Source of the DNA: Hevea brasiliensis
Taxonomy: Eukaryota > Streptophyta > Magnoliopsida > Malpighiales > Euphorbiaceae
Assembly: GCF_030052815.1 (NCBI RefSeq)
Contig: NC_079510.1
Coordinates: 2,792,288 to 2,856,287 of the forward strand
Direction of reading: 5' to 3'
Length of the DNA stretch: 64,000 nucleotides
Made by a program: the position numbers and the translations under genes. Positions 1 through 11,528 of this stretch are shown in pieces. The notes beneath the pieces are model-generated. The model saw only the letters and a program-made list of their open reading frames with translations, did not search any database and had not been told where the DNA came from. Position 1 is the first letter of the stretch. Each line of letters opens with the position of its first letter.

Positions 1-2449
1 ACAATTTAGTGCCCAATTTTTCCCACAAAACCTTCTAAAAATGACTAAGAAATTTAACATCCCTATCACTAACTAAACTCTTAGGTATGCCATACAACCT
101 AACAATATCTCTAAAGAATAAATTTGTAACATTTGTAGCATCATCAGTTTTATGGCATGGAATAAAATGTGCCATTTTTAAAAACCTGTGAACAACAACA
201 AAAATTGAATCACGGCCTTGTTTAGACCTAGGTAATCCTAACACAAAATTCATAGATAAATGAACCCAAGGATCACTGGGGGTAGGTAAAGGTGTATACA
301 AACCTTGTGGCAAAACTCTAGATTTAGCCTTAGCACACACAACGCACCTAACACATACTCTTTCAATATCTCTTTTCATATTCGGCCAATAAAAATGTTC
401 CTTTAACACATCTAAAGTTTTGGCAACACCAAAATGACCCATTAATCCACCAGCATGAGACTCATTCACAAGTAATTCACGCATGGAACTCTTAGGTACA
501 CACAATCTATTTTCTCTAAACAAATATCCATCATGCCTATAAAACTTCTCAAAAGCATTCTTTTCACAAGCAGCATACACTCTAGCAAAGTCATCATCTT
601 CAGTATATAATTCTTTCACATATTTGAATCCCAATAACTTTGCATCAAGAAGGGCAAGAAGGTTATACCTTCGAGATAAGGCAACAACAACCACATTTTC
701 TTTCCCATGTTTGTATTGAATCACATATGGGAAGGTCTCAAGGAACTCAACCCATTTTGCATGATGCCTACTCAACTTCTTCTGCCCTTTAATATGCTTC
801 AATGACTCATGATCTGTATGGATGAAAAATTGCTTTGGCCAAAGGTAATGTTGCCACGTTTCCAAGGCACATACCAATGCATACAACTCTTTGTCATATG
901 TAGAATAGTTCAAAGTTGCTCCATTAAGCTTCTCACTAAAGTATGTTATTGGTCTCTTATCCTGTATTAAAACAGCTCCAATACCTATTCCTGATGCATC
1001 ACACTCAATCTCAAAAGTCTTAGAAAAATCATGTAAAGCCAACACGGGAGCGGAACATAACATGTCTTTAATTTTGTGAAAAACATCATCTTGTTTCTGT
1101 TCCCAAACAAAATTAACATTCTTTTTGACAAGATCATTCAATGGTGCTGCAATGGTACTGAGATTCTTAATAAATCTTCTATAGAAATTAGTTAGTCCAT
1201 GGAAACTACGTACTTCAAATGCAAACTTTGGAATGGGCCAGTCTCTAATAGCTCTAATTTTTTCATTATCAACTTCAACACCATTAGCACTAATGACAAA
1301 TCCTAAAAAGATAACATTTTCCATGCAAAATGAACGTTTCTTAAAGTTAGCATACAATTTTTCCTTTCTTAACACATTGAATATAGCTCTTAAATGATGC
1401 ATATGTTCATTCATGTCTCTACTGTAAACTAATATATCATCAAAATAAACAACAATAAATTTTCCAATAAAAGCACGCAACACATGATTCATCAATCTCA
1501 TAAAAGTGTTAGGAGCATTAGTTAGCCCAAAGGGCATCACAAACCACTCATATAGTTCATACTTTATTTTAAATGCAGTCTTCCATTCATCACCTACTTT
1601 CATGCGAATTTGATGATATCTGCTTTTCAAGTCAATTTTGGTAAAAACACAAGCACCACAAAGTTCATCCAACATTTCATCCAATCTAGGTAGAGGGTGG
1701 CGATATTTTACACTGATTTTGTTGATCGCTCTACAATCCACACACATGCACCATGTGCCGTCTTTCTTTGGTACCAAAAGGATGGGTACAGTACAATGGC
1801 TCATACTTTCTCTTACATAACCCTTAGCTAGCAATTCCTCAACTTGCCTTTGTAATTCTTTGGTTTCTTCAGGGTTAGTTCTATACGGTAGACGGTTGGA
1901 AATAACTACTCCAGGTACAAAATCAATCTGGTGCTTAATCCCTCGAATAAGTGGTAGTTCAGGCGACATCTCCTCGGGTAGCACATCCTCATATTCTTGC
2001 AAAAGGGAGACAACAACACTAGGCAAATTGGGGTCAAGGTCAGATGTGGATAAATAAGAGTCCTTAAACACAATTAATAACATTTACTTTTTGGCAAATA
2101 TGGCATTCCTCACATATCTTCCTTTAGCATACAAGCTTAATTTTCTCTCCCCTCTTTTCGCACAGCTCTCCTTTTGCGTCGAAGATTCACCTTTTTCGAA
2201 CACTCTTGGAATGTTTTCTTTACTCTCTTTTCTTTCCTCACAACTACCTTTATCTTGCTCACTCACAATATTTTCACTCAATTTCTTTTCACTCCTTCTT
2301 TTCTTCTCTGCTCTCTTTTCGACCACTCTTGATTTTACCTCACCCATTGCTTGTTTAAGCCTTGTTTGGTCTTTATAAATCTATTTTGGTGTCATAGGTG
2401 CCAAAATGATTTTCCTTCCATTCATTTCAAAAGAATATCTATTTTGTAC
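1..2449 (-). pseudogene. Ty3/gypsy pol relic: RT, RNase H, integrase
   Basis: Reverse transcriptase, RNase H and integrase of an LTR retrotransposon, read leftward and running off the window. Visible in order are the RT fingers (VPKKDGTW), the RT first Asp ([12 protein letters not shown]), the YFDD active site (about 1436-1447), RNase H ([20 protein letters not shown]), an HHCC finger (HAGG...CVVC) and the integrase core. In-frame stops lie at 2381-2383, 2084-2086 and 35-37; the frame continues beyond the last stop. Two catalytic acids are gone. The integrase Asp expected in the LSMxFV block is Asn (about 248-250), and the last RNase H Asp expected before ALSRR is Val (683-685). A small indel near 2450 puts this part in a different frame from gag-protease. 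The protein style suggests the CRM-like chromovirus branch, from family knowledge. It cannot act autonomously. Confidence 0.9.
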
Positions 2450-3009
2450 CCATCGTGGATCACCTTTCTATCAAATTGCCATGGTCGGCCAAGTAACAAA
2501 TGGCCAGCTTGCATTGGAACCACATCACACATAACCTCATCTTGATACTTTCCTATTGCAAAGGAAACCAGCACTTATTTTGTTAATTTCACCTCACCAC
2601 ATTCATTCAACCACTGCAATTTATAGGGTCTAGGGTGTTTCAAAGTCCTCAACCCTAATATCTGCACCAAAATAGTACTAGCAACATTGGCACAACTTCC
2701 CCCATCAATGATGACATTACAAGCTTTGTCTTGGATAAGACACCTTGTATGGAAAATTATTTCTCTTTGCAATTCATCACCAACATCCTCCTTTACTTGA
2801 GTATTTAATGCTCTCATAATCACTAGAGCACTTCCTTCAACAGCATATTCTACCTCTGCATCCTCCTCCCCTGAAGATGTGGAATCACTCACAATTTCCT
2901 CCTCCGTTTCTATCTCACCATTTTCTCTCATGACCATAACTCTCTTGTTAGGGCATTGAGAAGCTATGTGTCCACTGCCCAAACACCTAAAATACTTCAC
3001 ATCTCTATT
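2450..3009 (-). pseudogene. Ty3/gypsy zinc knuckle and protease relic
   Basis: C-terminal gag zinc knuckle and aspartic protease of the same minus-strand element. The knuckle reads YFRCLGSGHIASQC, so the first Cys of CX2CX4HX4C has become Tyr. The protease active site is IIDGGSCANVAS (DGGS variant), followed by HPRPYKLQWL and, after an in-frame stop at 2575-2577, a block containing AGHLLLGRPWQFD. The change of frame near 2450 looks like a short deletion. The DGGS protease joined to a CCHC knuckle with the PNKR tail is typical of one Ty3/gypsy chromovirus branch (family knowledge). It is dead as it stands. Confidence 0.85.
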
Positions 3010-4032
3010 TCAGGTAGTAGTAGCAACCTCCTTTCCTTTACTTTCTACAAATTTCTTCTCCACTTTCTTTTCCTTTTCCTCATTTTTCTTATATTTGCTA
3101 ACAGCCTTTTCCCTATCCTCCTTCTTCCAGTTAGACTTCCAAGATGAAGAAGTACCTGCATTTTCTCCAAATTTTGACTTGCTTTTAAGTTGCCTTTCTA
3201 CCTTCATAGCCATGTGGACCATATCCTCCAACTCAACATAGTGCTGTAACTCAACAATATGAGAAATCTCCTTGTTTAGCCCATTCAAGAATCTAGCCAT
3301 GGTGGCTTCTCTATCCTCCTCCACATTTGCTCTAATCATAGCAATTTCCATTTCTTTATGATAATCTTCAACACTTTTAGAACTTTGAGTCAATCTTTGT
3401 AACCTTTGATGTAGCTCTCTATAGTAATGACTAGGAACAAATCTCTTCCTCATTATAGTTTTCATCTCACCCTAGGTTGTAATTGATTGCTCATAATTTC
3501 TCCTTCTACTAATCAACACTTGATCCCACCATACCAAGGCATAATCAGTAAATTCTACTACTGCTAACTTTACTTTTTTCTCCTCTGAATAGTGATGACA
3601 ATCAAAGACAGCTTCTACCTTCCTTTCCCATTCTAGATACACATCCGGATCATTTTTCCCTTGGAAAGGAGGGATGCTCATTTTAATACTTTTAATATTG
3701 TCATCTACCCTATTCCTCTCTCTTTTCTCTCTTCTTATCTTTCTATCCCCATTCCTCCTATCTTCAGCTCTTCTCTCATACCTACCCCTCCTAGGTTTTT
3801 CAACCTCAAAATCATAGTTATCAACCTCATCTTCATCAGATTCAACTATTGGAGGTACAAGATCCCTCCTATTTGGCCTTCTCTCATTTTGCCTATCTCT
3901 TTGCTCCAATCTTTCCAACCTATATATGATTCCATTGCACACAACATTCATTCTTTCAAATTGTTGTCTGACAGCCTGCATATAAAATAGATTTTCACCT
4001 TCCTCCTCGCTACCATCACCCCTTCTAGACAT
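3010..4032 (-). pseudogene. Ty3/gypsy gag relic
   Basis: Gag capsid region of the minus-strand element, starting at the ATG at 4030-4032 (MSRRGDGSEEEGE). It has a charged RRD/ERR-rich N-terminal part, then the retrotransposon gag core (IPPFQGKNDPDVYLEWERKV, then FDCHHYSEEKKVKLAVVEF), then a Lys-rich tail before the zinc knuckle. Two in-frame nonsense codons break it: TAG at 3472-3474, where a Trp codon is likely, and TGA at 3010-3012. No frameshift is needed to read across either. It lies directly downstream of the leader and primer-binding site, as expected for gag. Confidence 0.85.
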
Positions 4033-5567
4033 GTTTTCAAACCTGCAAGAAAATGGTTAGTGTAAAGAAAACACCTCACTCACTCCCTTACGTGTTTACA
4101 CTCAATAAGGGACACTCTACTCGGGTTTAACTCAACAAGGTTTTTCCCCTCTTATGAACTCACCACTCTGTGCCTTTTACCTCTCTTGGCTATGTCCACA
4201 AGTTCTTATCAAATTCAAGTAACTCAAACCAAGACAACAACTCACAAAAATTTAACACACAATAAAATTCTTGCACGTGATGGATCAAAACGAGTAATCA
4301 ATAAAGCAATAATGTGACTCAAGAAGTCAAGAAAAGAAAAGCTCAACTATGGAAATGTAATGCAATAAGGAATCAAGAAAGAAGACTCCAAAATAAAAGA
4401 GTAGTAAGCTAGAAAAGAGACAACCTAAAGAAGTGATATCAAGCTTAAATATCCAAGTTTACCACCAACTTATCACAACTATCAGTAGTTCACACAATAC
4501 ACCAAGAATTGCATCAATTTAGGATCACCAAGCAAACGAGTGTATTTTGATCTGAAATTGAGTAGGAAAATGCAACCCAATACTGACTAATTGTTGTTAG
4601 AATTTCAGGCTTTTCTTGGCAGGTTTACTATGTAAACTAAATTTAATCGGGTCTATCGCAAAATTTTGGTTTCCCACACAAACGGTTAAATTTTGAGCTG
4701 AGATTTAATTTAAGAATAGCTCAAATGTGACACAAACAACCTGTAAATTTTCAGGAATTTCTGGGCTGATTTGCTATGTGAACTTAATTTGATTGTGTCT
4801 ACTGCAAAATTTTGGTTCCCCATACAAACAGTTGAATTTTAAGCTGAAATTTAATTTAGGAACTACTGAAATGGGGTATAAACACCCTGTAAATTTTCAA
4901 AAATTTTTGGGTCTATTTGCTATGTGAACTTAATTTGATCTGGTCTATAGCAAAATTTTAGTTCCCCACAAAAAAGGTTGAATTTTAAGTTGCAATTTAG
5001 TTCAGGAACTACTGAAATGGGGTATAAACATTCTATAAATTTTCAGGAATTTCTGGATCTATTTGCTATGTGAACTTAATTTGATCAGGTCTACCATAAA
5101 ATTTCAGTTCAGCAGGGAAACAATATCAAACAACCTCTTAAATACACCCAAATAATGCTGGTAGAGTTTCAAGCCAAGTGGGTAAGTCGAACTCAATGAC
5201 CTAAATAACCTCTCATGCTTGATAACAAAATGAAGGAAGCAAAATAGATAGCTAGAATAATGGCTTTAGCTTGATTAACCCAAAACCCTAAGAAAAACTC
5301 AACAAAACAAATTTTTAAACAAACAGATCATACTAAACCCCAAGAGCCAATTTCGGTCAAGCATACAATGAATAAAATATGAATAATAGAAACACAATAA
5401 GAAGCAAAACAAGGTTTAGCAAGAAAGAACTAGGTGCAAGATGAAGAAGAAGAAGAAGCAAATATGGAACTAGAGCCAAACAACAAATATGGAAAAGGTA
5501 ACAAACACAAAGTAAGCACGAAGAAGAATAAGCAAACAGAGAATTTATCTTGTTTGGACGTTCCTTT
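4033..5567 (-). mobile_element. Untranslated leader of the Ty3/gypsy element
   Basis: This 1.5 kb between the primer-binding site and the gag ATG has no plausible coding frame. Its middle third is a tandem repeat (separate entry). Long 5' leaders with internal repeats occur in some plant Ty3/gypsy elements. The assignment rests on position between LTR/PBS and gag on the same strand. Confidence 0.75.
4596..5110. repeat. 146-bp tandem repeat, about 3.5 copies
   Basis: The block around gcaaaatttt recurs at 4658, 4804, 4950 and (as cataaaattt) 5096, exactly 146 bp apart each time. Each unit also carries a form of ctatgtgaacttaattt and of ctgtaaattttcagg. Copies differ by scattered substitutions but show no length change. 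The array lies inside the untranslated leader of the minus-strand retrotransposon. Confidence 0.9.
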
Positions 5568-5579
5568 GCTCTGATACCA
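5568..5579 (-). other. Primer-binding site (initiator tRNA-Met)
   Basis: The minus strand reads TGGTATCAGAGC, the standard match to the 3' end of plant initiator tRNA-Met used to prime reverse transcription. It lies 5 bases from the end of the LTR and fixes both the orientation and the inner LTR boundary. Confidence 0.9.
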
Positions 5580-5584
5580 AAAAC

Positions 5585-6228
5585 TGATGTGAACCCTCAA
5601 GTAATTGGTAACTTGAAAACCCACATTCAAGAATTAAAAGAACAATATGGAAAGCACCAAATCAAGATGTATGAATTTAATTCTTTGAACCAGCACAATC
5701 AGATTGCTGTATAATTCAAATAAAATATCAGAAATGAGATTATTGACCTAATTCATATAGAGGATGAATAAACCAAGAATATTATGCACATTAAACCATG
5801 CAAGATAGAAATCTCAGCAAGTTAATGAGCTTCACAAGAACAAAGGCAACAGCCAATTTACTCACTAATGGAGCAGAAATAATCTTTCATTAATATTCAA
5901 AGTGTGTCTTCCACCTCTCTCATTGTACTTGTATTTATAGCCTCTTGGCCTCAAAGCTAAATACAAAAATATCCTTACTTTAGTAACAGCTGCAAGGAGC
6001 TTTAAGTTCAAACAAAAATTAATCTACCAAAAGACTAAAAACTCCCAACAAAAAAAGCAAACTTAATACAGCAGCAATAAGGGCATTTAAGTCCAAAAGA
6101 GAGGTAGTTATAACAGCAAGGAATATTCCTTCAAAAAAAGTGCCATGGAACAGATGCATGTACATGGGTTGGATTTGGTGCATGCATGTCCACAGATTAT
6201 TCCATGCAACCTAATACTCCACATGACA
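5585..6228 (-). mobile_element. LTR of the Ty3/gypsy element (644 bp)
   Basis: On the minus strand it begins TGTCATGTGG and ends TTCACATCA, with TG...CA ends; the primer-binding site follows directly. A TATAAATA box lies about 290 bp from its start. Sequence from the 3' end of pol abuts its outer side (6229-6390) rather than host DNA, so it is shared between two element bodies. No target duplication can therefore be read here. Confidence 0.85.
5932..5939 (-). promoter_or_regulatory. TATA box in the LTR
   Basis: TATAAATA on the minus strand, in context GGCTATAAATACAAG. It sits inside the LTR and points toward gag, as expected for the U3 promoter. Transcription would start roughly 30 bp further left. 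Confidence 0.7.
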
Positions 6229-6390
6229 CCTTATCACTTTCAAGCTTAATTTTCACCAAATTTAATCCTTTATAATTTTCTTCATACCATTCCAGCTTGT
6301 AATCCTTGCTCCTTAAGACTTCACAAATTAAATTCTGAAGTGATTTAGCTCTAGCTCTAGTAATTGGACCCTGGATGAAATCATTTGGCG
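6229..6390 (-). pseudogene. pol 3'-end fragment of a second Ty3/gypsy copy
   Basis: Minus-strand translation gives IQGPITRARAKSLQ followed by a short acidic/basic tail up to the LTR. The GPxTRARAK motif is the usual C-terminus of Ty3/gypsy polyproteins of this type (family knowledge). A purine stretch just before the LTR (GAAAGTGATAAGG) could be the polypurine tract. The fragment has no visible pol body upstream, so a larger copy was truncated near 6390-6420. Confidence 0.65.
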
Positions 6391-6985
6391 TGGATGTAGC
6401 TAGATTCTCATCAATTGATCTGGATACAGTTCACCCATCCGAGCTCAGATCCGAACACCTAAAGGATCAGAGCTCGGAGGTGATCTCTAAAAGTGTTTCA
6501 ACCTATATTGCAAGATCGAATAGATTAGAGAGATTGGCACTCTTATTGAGTTCGGACCAAATAAAGATCACGCTCAATCTCCAGCATAATTTTAGGATTA
6601 CCATTACAACTTAAATGGAGAATTAGCGAAGATCTAGCCAAGATTTCATATAGTTACCATCCCAATCACTATTTAAATAAGATAAAGTTTCAGAAACAGG
6701 TACGCAAATAAAAAACACTCACTTCGATCACATTGAATGTTCAGTTCATAATTCGATTACTAACTTAAGCATCGGAGTGGTTGTTAACTACTATCGACTT
6801 TCACTTATTCTTTGACTTTCAGGTGACCATCGATTTAGCAAAAGCCAACATCCAGAAAATTAATGGCAACATCAAAAACAATTTTTTAAAAAAGTTATTT
6901 TTTCTAATTTTTTTTAACTATATTTAAAATGATAATTAAAAAAATGTTTTTTTTAATTTTTAAATTCAATTTACAAAATCAACAT
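6391..6985. other. Gene-free stretch
   Basis: A less AT-rich part (6391-6620) has an open frame on the plus strand without recognisable motifs, followed by AT-rich DNA. It could be further retrotransposon debris; no gene is supported. Confidence 0.5.
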
Positions 6986-7380
6986 AGAGTGTGTTTAGCT
7001 TAACTTATGAAAATCAGTCTAGTACTTATAAGCTAATTTGAACTTATAACCATTGATTAAAGTGCTTATAGGTGACTGATAAGTAATTAATATGTTTGAT
7101 AAAAAAAAATATATAAGCACATTTATTATTAAAATGACTTAAAAAGGATATTAAATAAGATTTATGATAAACTTTTAAAAATTAAATGAGAATAATATAG
7201 TAAAATACTTTGTTAAACTAGTTTATAAACACCAAAATAAAAAGCTGAATGCTCTAATTTTTTTTTTTAGCTTATAAGCTTAACTTATAAGTTTAAAAAA
7301 TTGTTATAAATAAACAAATCAACTTATTTTTAAAACTTATAAGCTGATTTAACTAACTTATAAGTTAAGACAAATACTCT
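6986..7380. mobile_element. MITE-like foldback element
   Basis: Imperfect terminal inverted repeats: it starts agagtgtgtttagcttaact and the reverse complement of its end reads AGAGTATTTGTCTTAACTTA. Inner cttataagct/agcttataag motifs also pair. It is about 395 bp and non-coding. No clean target duplication was found, so superfamily is open. Confidence 0.55.
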
Positions 7381-7835
7381 TTTAATATATCACATAAAAT
7401 ACTTTTTCATGTTACTAGAGTGAGAGCGAATGTATCAACTCAGAAACCATTATAATATATAAATCTATGACACATATGTAAACTGATAAAACTGTATATT
7501 TATATTTTGAGTCTATAACAAGCTAGATAAAATAATTTTTTTTCTCCATATGTTAAATAGTGGATGTTATTCATTTTAAGGTGGTAGGGTATGTGTTGCC
7601 ATTCATTTCATACCGCCAGAATCTCGTTAAAACAATTAGAGAAATATATATCCATATCAATGAATATGGGTCCAAAATTAGAACACATAAAGCCCAACTT
7701 CTTCACGAACTTTGATGGGATCACAGTGATATTTTTTGAAAGCTAAGTATGTAGTTGGTATTATATCACTTCTCATCCATCAAAATTTATTTTATTCACA
7801 AGTGAAAGCGAATAAATTTTGAAGAAAAATATTCA

Positions 7836-7838
<3 letters not shown>

Positions 7839-7877
<39 letters not shown>
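7839..7877. repeat. (ATT)n microsatellite
   Basis: Uninterrupted TTA/ATT trinucleotide run of about 39 bp. Confidence 0.95.
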
Positions 7878-7878
<1 letters not shown>

Positions 7879-8536
7879 ACCATGAACATTAGATAAGTCT
7901 GAAAATTTTACATAAAATCTCTTCTGCAAGACTCTTAACTATTTTGATGTCTTAGCATTTTTTAAATATAACTCTTCATCATAATTATTATAATTTTTTT
8001 AGAGATCACATTTGTTCAATAAAATCAATTAGAAACCAACAAACATCTCACATAAAGAATATGAAAATAAAACTCATAAATAGGAAGAAGAGAGTCATAC
8101 AACAAATCAACTCAAAAAAAAAAATCTGTTATTGAAAACAAATATATATATATTGAAAATAATAAAAGAAAAAAAAATAACTACAGAAACTTTACAAGAC
8201 TATCATTTTAAATAATTTTATTTTTTCTTATGAAAATAAATTAAATAATTGGATTCAGCTTGATTAGACATTTAGACAAACCTAAATTTCATAATTATCC
8301 AAATCCAAATTCAAGAAATCCACATGCAATTAGCTTCCATCCAAAAACTATTTTAGGTTGCTCCCATGGGCCAGACCAAGGATTTCAATGGGCAGATATC
8401 TTTAGGCCATCTAAATATAATAATAAAATGTTGTACTAACTGAGGATTACTACATCAATTAATCATTAATAAATATTACAATTATTTTAAAAATTATATA
8501 ATTTTTAATTTAAATTTAAATCAATCAAATCAAATA

Positions 8537-8559
8537 ATATATATATATATATATATATA
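8537..8559. repeat. (AT)n microsatellite
   Basis: Uninterrupted AT dinucleotide run of about 23 bp. Confidence 0.95.
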
Positions 8560-9719
8560 AACTGTGTCTTCCATTTGATTATAGGCCCAAGGTTTTATGT
8601 GATTAATTGGGCAGATAAGAATGGAACCCAAATTATGGTGATATAAATCAAGCCTACTGCAAACAAATTGCAGTTGGGAAATGATGATTATTATATAATT
8701 AAGGTTCGTAAAAAATAATTTATATGTGGAATTATTTTTTTAAAATAATATTTTTTATCAAGTTTTTTTTAATTATTTAATTATAATATTAAATTAATTA
8801 TATATATTTATATAATATATGTATAAATATATTTATATTTTAATAAAATTATTAAAATTAAAAATATTTTTTATTGATTATTTTTTTAATATCCTGAACC
8901 AACCCAATGGCACTACTTTGGGAAAATTCTTTTATGACACTCGGTAAATCTATATTTGGTTTAGTTATTTAGAGATCAAGTTAAACATAAAATTCTACCA
9001 TTCGCTCCCTTCATTTTTAATGGAGAAACATCATCAAGAGTAAATTAAGATATCAGATTCCTAAAATATGAATATTTATTACTACCTTACATGCTAAAAA
9101 TGTGATGTTTAATTTCTTTCATAAATATAATATATCTCTTCAAAAAAAATTTATTTAGCGTAATTATTATATATATATAATAATTTAATTATAATAATTA
9201 ATTATAATAAATTTCATTATAATTAATTATTATAATAAAACTATTATACCTAAATCAACTTCATTATATAATTTTCCCTTTTTAAGACCCTAACTTTCCT
9301 ACTAATTGAAAGTTTAAGCCAGGTTAGTTAGAGCAAAAGAGACAATATTTTTCATGGCAGCAATTTTTTTAAAACAAGCAAAGCCTAAAATTATATTAAT
9401 CAATTCTTTTACGTGTGAAGGCGGCGACAGTCAATTATTGTGAGTGCTTTTTTAGACAAATTTGTTTCTTTGGAAGTGCATGAGCTTGACATCTATTTGT
9501 TTACATTATTATTATTATTCAAAGCGGCGCAGCCTAACGGAATCGCACCACTCGTTCAGTCGCATACGGATAATATTTCCTGTGTTTCTGTTGGCCATTG
9601 TATTTTATAATTATTAATATATTTTTTATTTAAAAAATTATTACAAAATTTTAAATTTTAGTTTCATACGGTAAAAGTTTTAACAAATTTTTAATTTGTG
9701 ATAAAAATATTATTATTTA

Positions 9720-10031
9720 GGCTCTATTTATTTTATAAAAAATATTTTTTTTATATTTTTTAGTATTTGAGGTATTAAAAAAATTAATTAGTGAAAAATA
9801 TTTTTAGATAAAAAATATAAATTATTTTTAAGAAAAATAATTTTTTATTTTAAAAAATAAAGTTATTTTTTATTTTTTAAATTTTGATAATTTTATTAAA
9901 ATGTGAATAATATTTATATATGTAAAATAAATACATACCATTAATTTAATATTATAATCAAATAATGAAAAATATTTTTCATGAAAAATATTTTCTATAT
10001 ATAAGTTATTTTTTGTGAAATAAATGGAGTA
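9720..10031. mobile_element. Foldback element, about 310 bp
   Basis: The start (ggctctatttattttataaa) pairs with the end, whose reverse complement contains ACTCCATTTATTTCACAAAA; the A/T-rich arms continue inward. Non-coding. It is likely a MITE, but the superfamily is not established. Confidence 0.5.
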
Positions 10032-10720
10032 TTAGTTTTTATATTTTAATGAAATTAATTATTTAATTCACTTATTTGAAAAAAAATATCATTTAGTCAA
10101 TACTAGTCAACTTATTATTTAGTTATATTTTAATAAAACTAATTAGTTGGCATCTATATTTTAAAAAATACTATTATTTAATTATCTTTTTAGTTAAATT
10201 AATTAGTTAGCCTATATATTTTGAAAAATATATTTCTATTTGAAAAATAGAAATTTTGTTGCATGAATAATAAATCTAAAATTTTTTTTAATTTTTCATG
10301 TATATTTTCATTCAATTCCCTGAGTATTATTTTTTGTGTTTTTTTATTGGGAATCAATTTTTTTTAATTATTGCATTGATTAGTTAGATATTTAAATAAA
10401 GTAATACTTGATCAATAACATATAAAAATTGTGCTGAAAGAATTAAATGAAAATACTTAAACAATTTAAAAAAATATAAATTCAGATTTAGTTTCGACAC
10501 AACAAAATTTATATTTTTCATATAGAAATATATTTTCTAAAATATAAAAATAAATTAATTAGTTTCACTAAAATAGAGAGATTAAATAATAGTTTCAGTG
10601 GACTAAAATTCATTGACAAGTGAAAAAAAAAACTGATATACTAAAAATAGATAACTAAATAATATATTTTTTAAATAGAAAAATCAAATAATTAGTTTTA
10701 TAAGGATTAAATAATAATTA
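10030..10720. mobile_element. Long-armed foldback element
   Basis: Arms of roughly 230-255 bp at 10030-10285 and 10490-10720 are imperfect reverse complements. The best stretch is atatatttctatttgaaaa, matched on the opposite strand by ATATATTTCTATATGAAAA. The loop (about 200 bp) is non-coding. Long arms and a short loop suggest a Mutator-like or foldback MITE. Confidence 0.6.
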
Positions 10721-10819
10721 AAAAAAAAAAGAAAAAAGCAAGATGGGTTTACACTTCGCTTGTTTGGGCTTCGGAGGGCATTCTTTGGAGAAATGTCATT
10801 TTTTTTCACAGATAAAATA

Positions 10820-10864
10820 TCATTAGAACCTATTGAAGTTGTCATCAGCAGGTTTGTAATATCT
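10820..10864 (-). repeat. 45-bp inverted repeat, arm 1
   Basis: Read on the minus strand it matches the plus-strand segment at 11484-11528 at 40 of 45 positions; all five differences are transitions. It lies in a short minus-strand open frame (10684-10869) whose conceptual peptide includes ADITNLLMTTS. Confidence 0.8.
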
Positions 10865-10966
10865 GCCACATCCTATTCAGAATCAGTTCCTGATGAGGAA
10901 TCTGTCTCATTCGTTAGAGGAATCTAGAATGTCATTACTTGGTTATTATTGCTATAAATGAAACCA

Positions 10967-10986
10967 AAGCTCTCTTTATATAGGAG
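10967..10986 (+). promoter_or_regulatory. TATA-like motif in repeat debris
   Basis: ctctctttatataggagaag resembles a strong plant or pararetroviral TATA box and lies between the arms of the 45-bp inverted repeat. No intact downstream gene supports current use. Confidence 0.3.
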
Positions 10987-11483
10987 AAGAGCTGGAACTA
11001 TTACAACATCACAAAGACATGACCTAAATAACCTTGGGAGAAATTCATCAAATGACGCTAGCCACTCTTGAAAAAATGTGTGATCAACAGTGCTTTATGA
11101 GTGATATGCTAGATAGTTGGATTTGCCAAAAACCATCTGTTCCATTTTCAAAATCCATCCAATGTCCTCGAATAACATAAATAGAACCAGACTCAGTTCC
11201 ATCCAGATGCTCCATTCCTCATAATTTTCTGTTTTAGTCATAGTCAGAATTTCTTCTAAATAAGAACTCTTAAACCTTTGGGCCTAACCCAAAAGCCGAC
11301 TTATGAGTTAGAAGTGCTCAGTTAATATATAAACTAGGTTGGCGTCAGGTATTCAAGCGATGTGAGATATTTGCTCCACATACCCTTGGGTGTTATTTTA
11401 CTTGAAGAACTCTACGGAAAGCGATAAATTTGTGGTCATGTAAGTAGACAATTCAAAGAGTTTAATTCTTAAGAAGATTTGGA

Positions 11484-11528
11484 AGATATCACAAGCCTGC
11501 TGATGGCAACTTCAACAGGCTCTAATGA
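11484..11528 (+). repeat. 45-bp inverted repeat, arm 2
   Basis: Partner of 10820-10864 in opposite orientation. Conceptual translation gives EDITSLLMATS, close to the peptide of arm 1, so the two may come from one former coding repeat. Confidence 0.8.

Larger units (their letters stand above)
7381..9719. other. AT-rich intergenic DNA
   Basis: No coding frame or RNA gene is recognisable. It holds an (ATT)n and an (AT)n microsatellite. A short GC-richer patch near 9415-9590 contains ggcggcgacag and cggcgcagcc and does not resemble any family I recognise. The segment near 8758-8860 resembles the reverse complement of part of the foldback at 9720-10031. Confidence 0.5.

Noticed and set aside
2091..2378. 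Plus-strand open frame rich in Leu/Ser/Phe opposite the retrotransposon
   Set aside because: It is the antisense shadow of the Lys/Glu-rich stretch of the minus-strand polyprotein.
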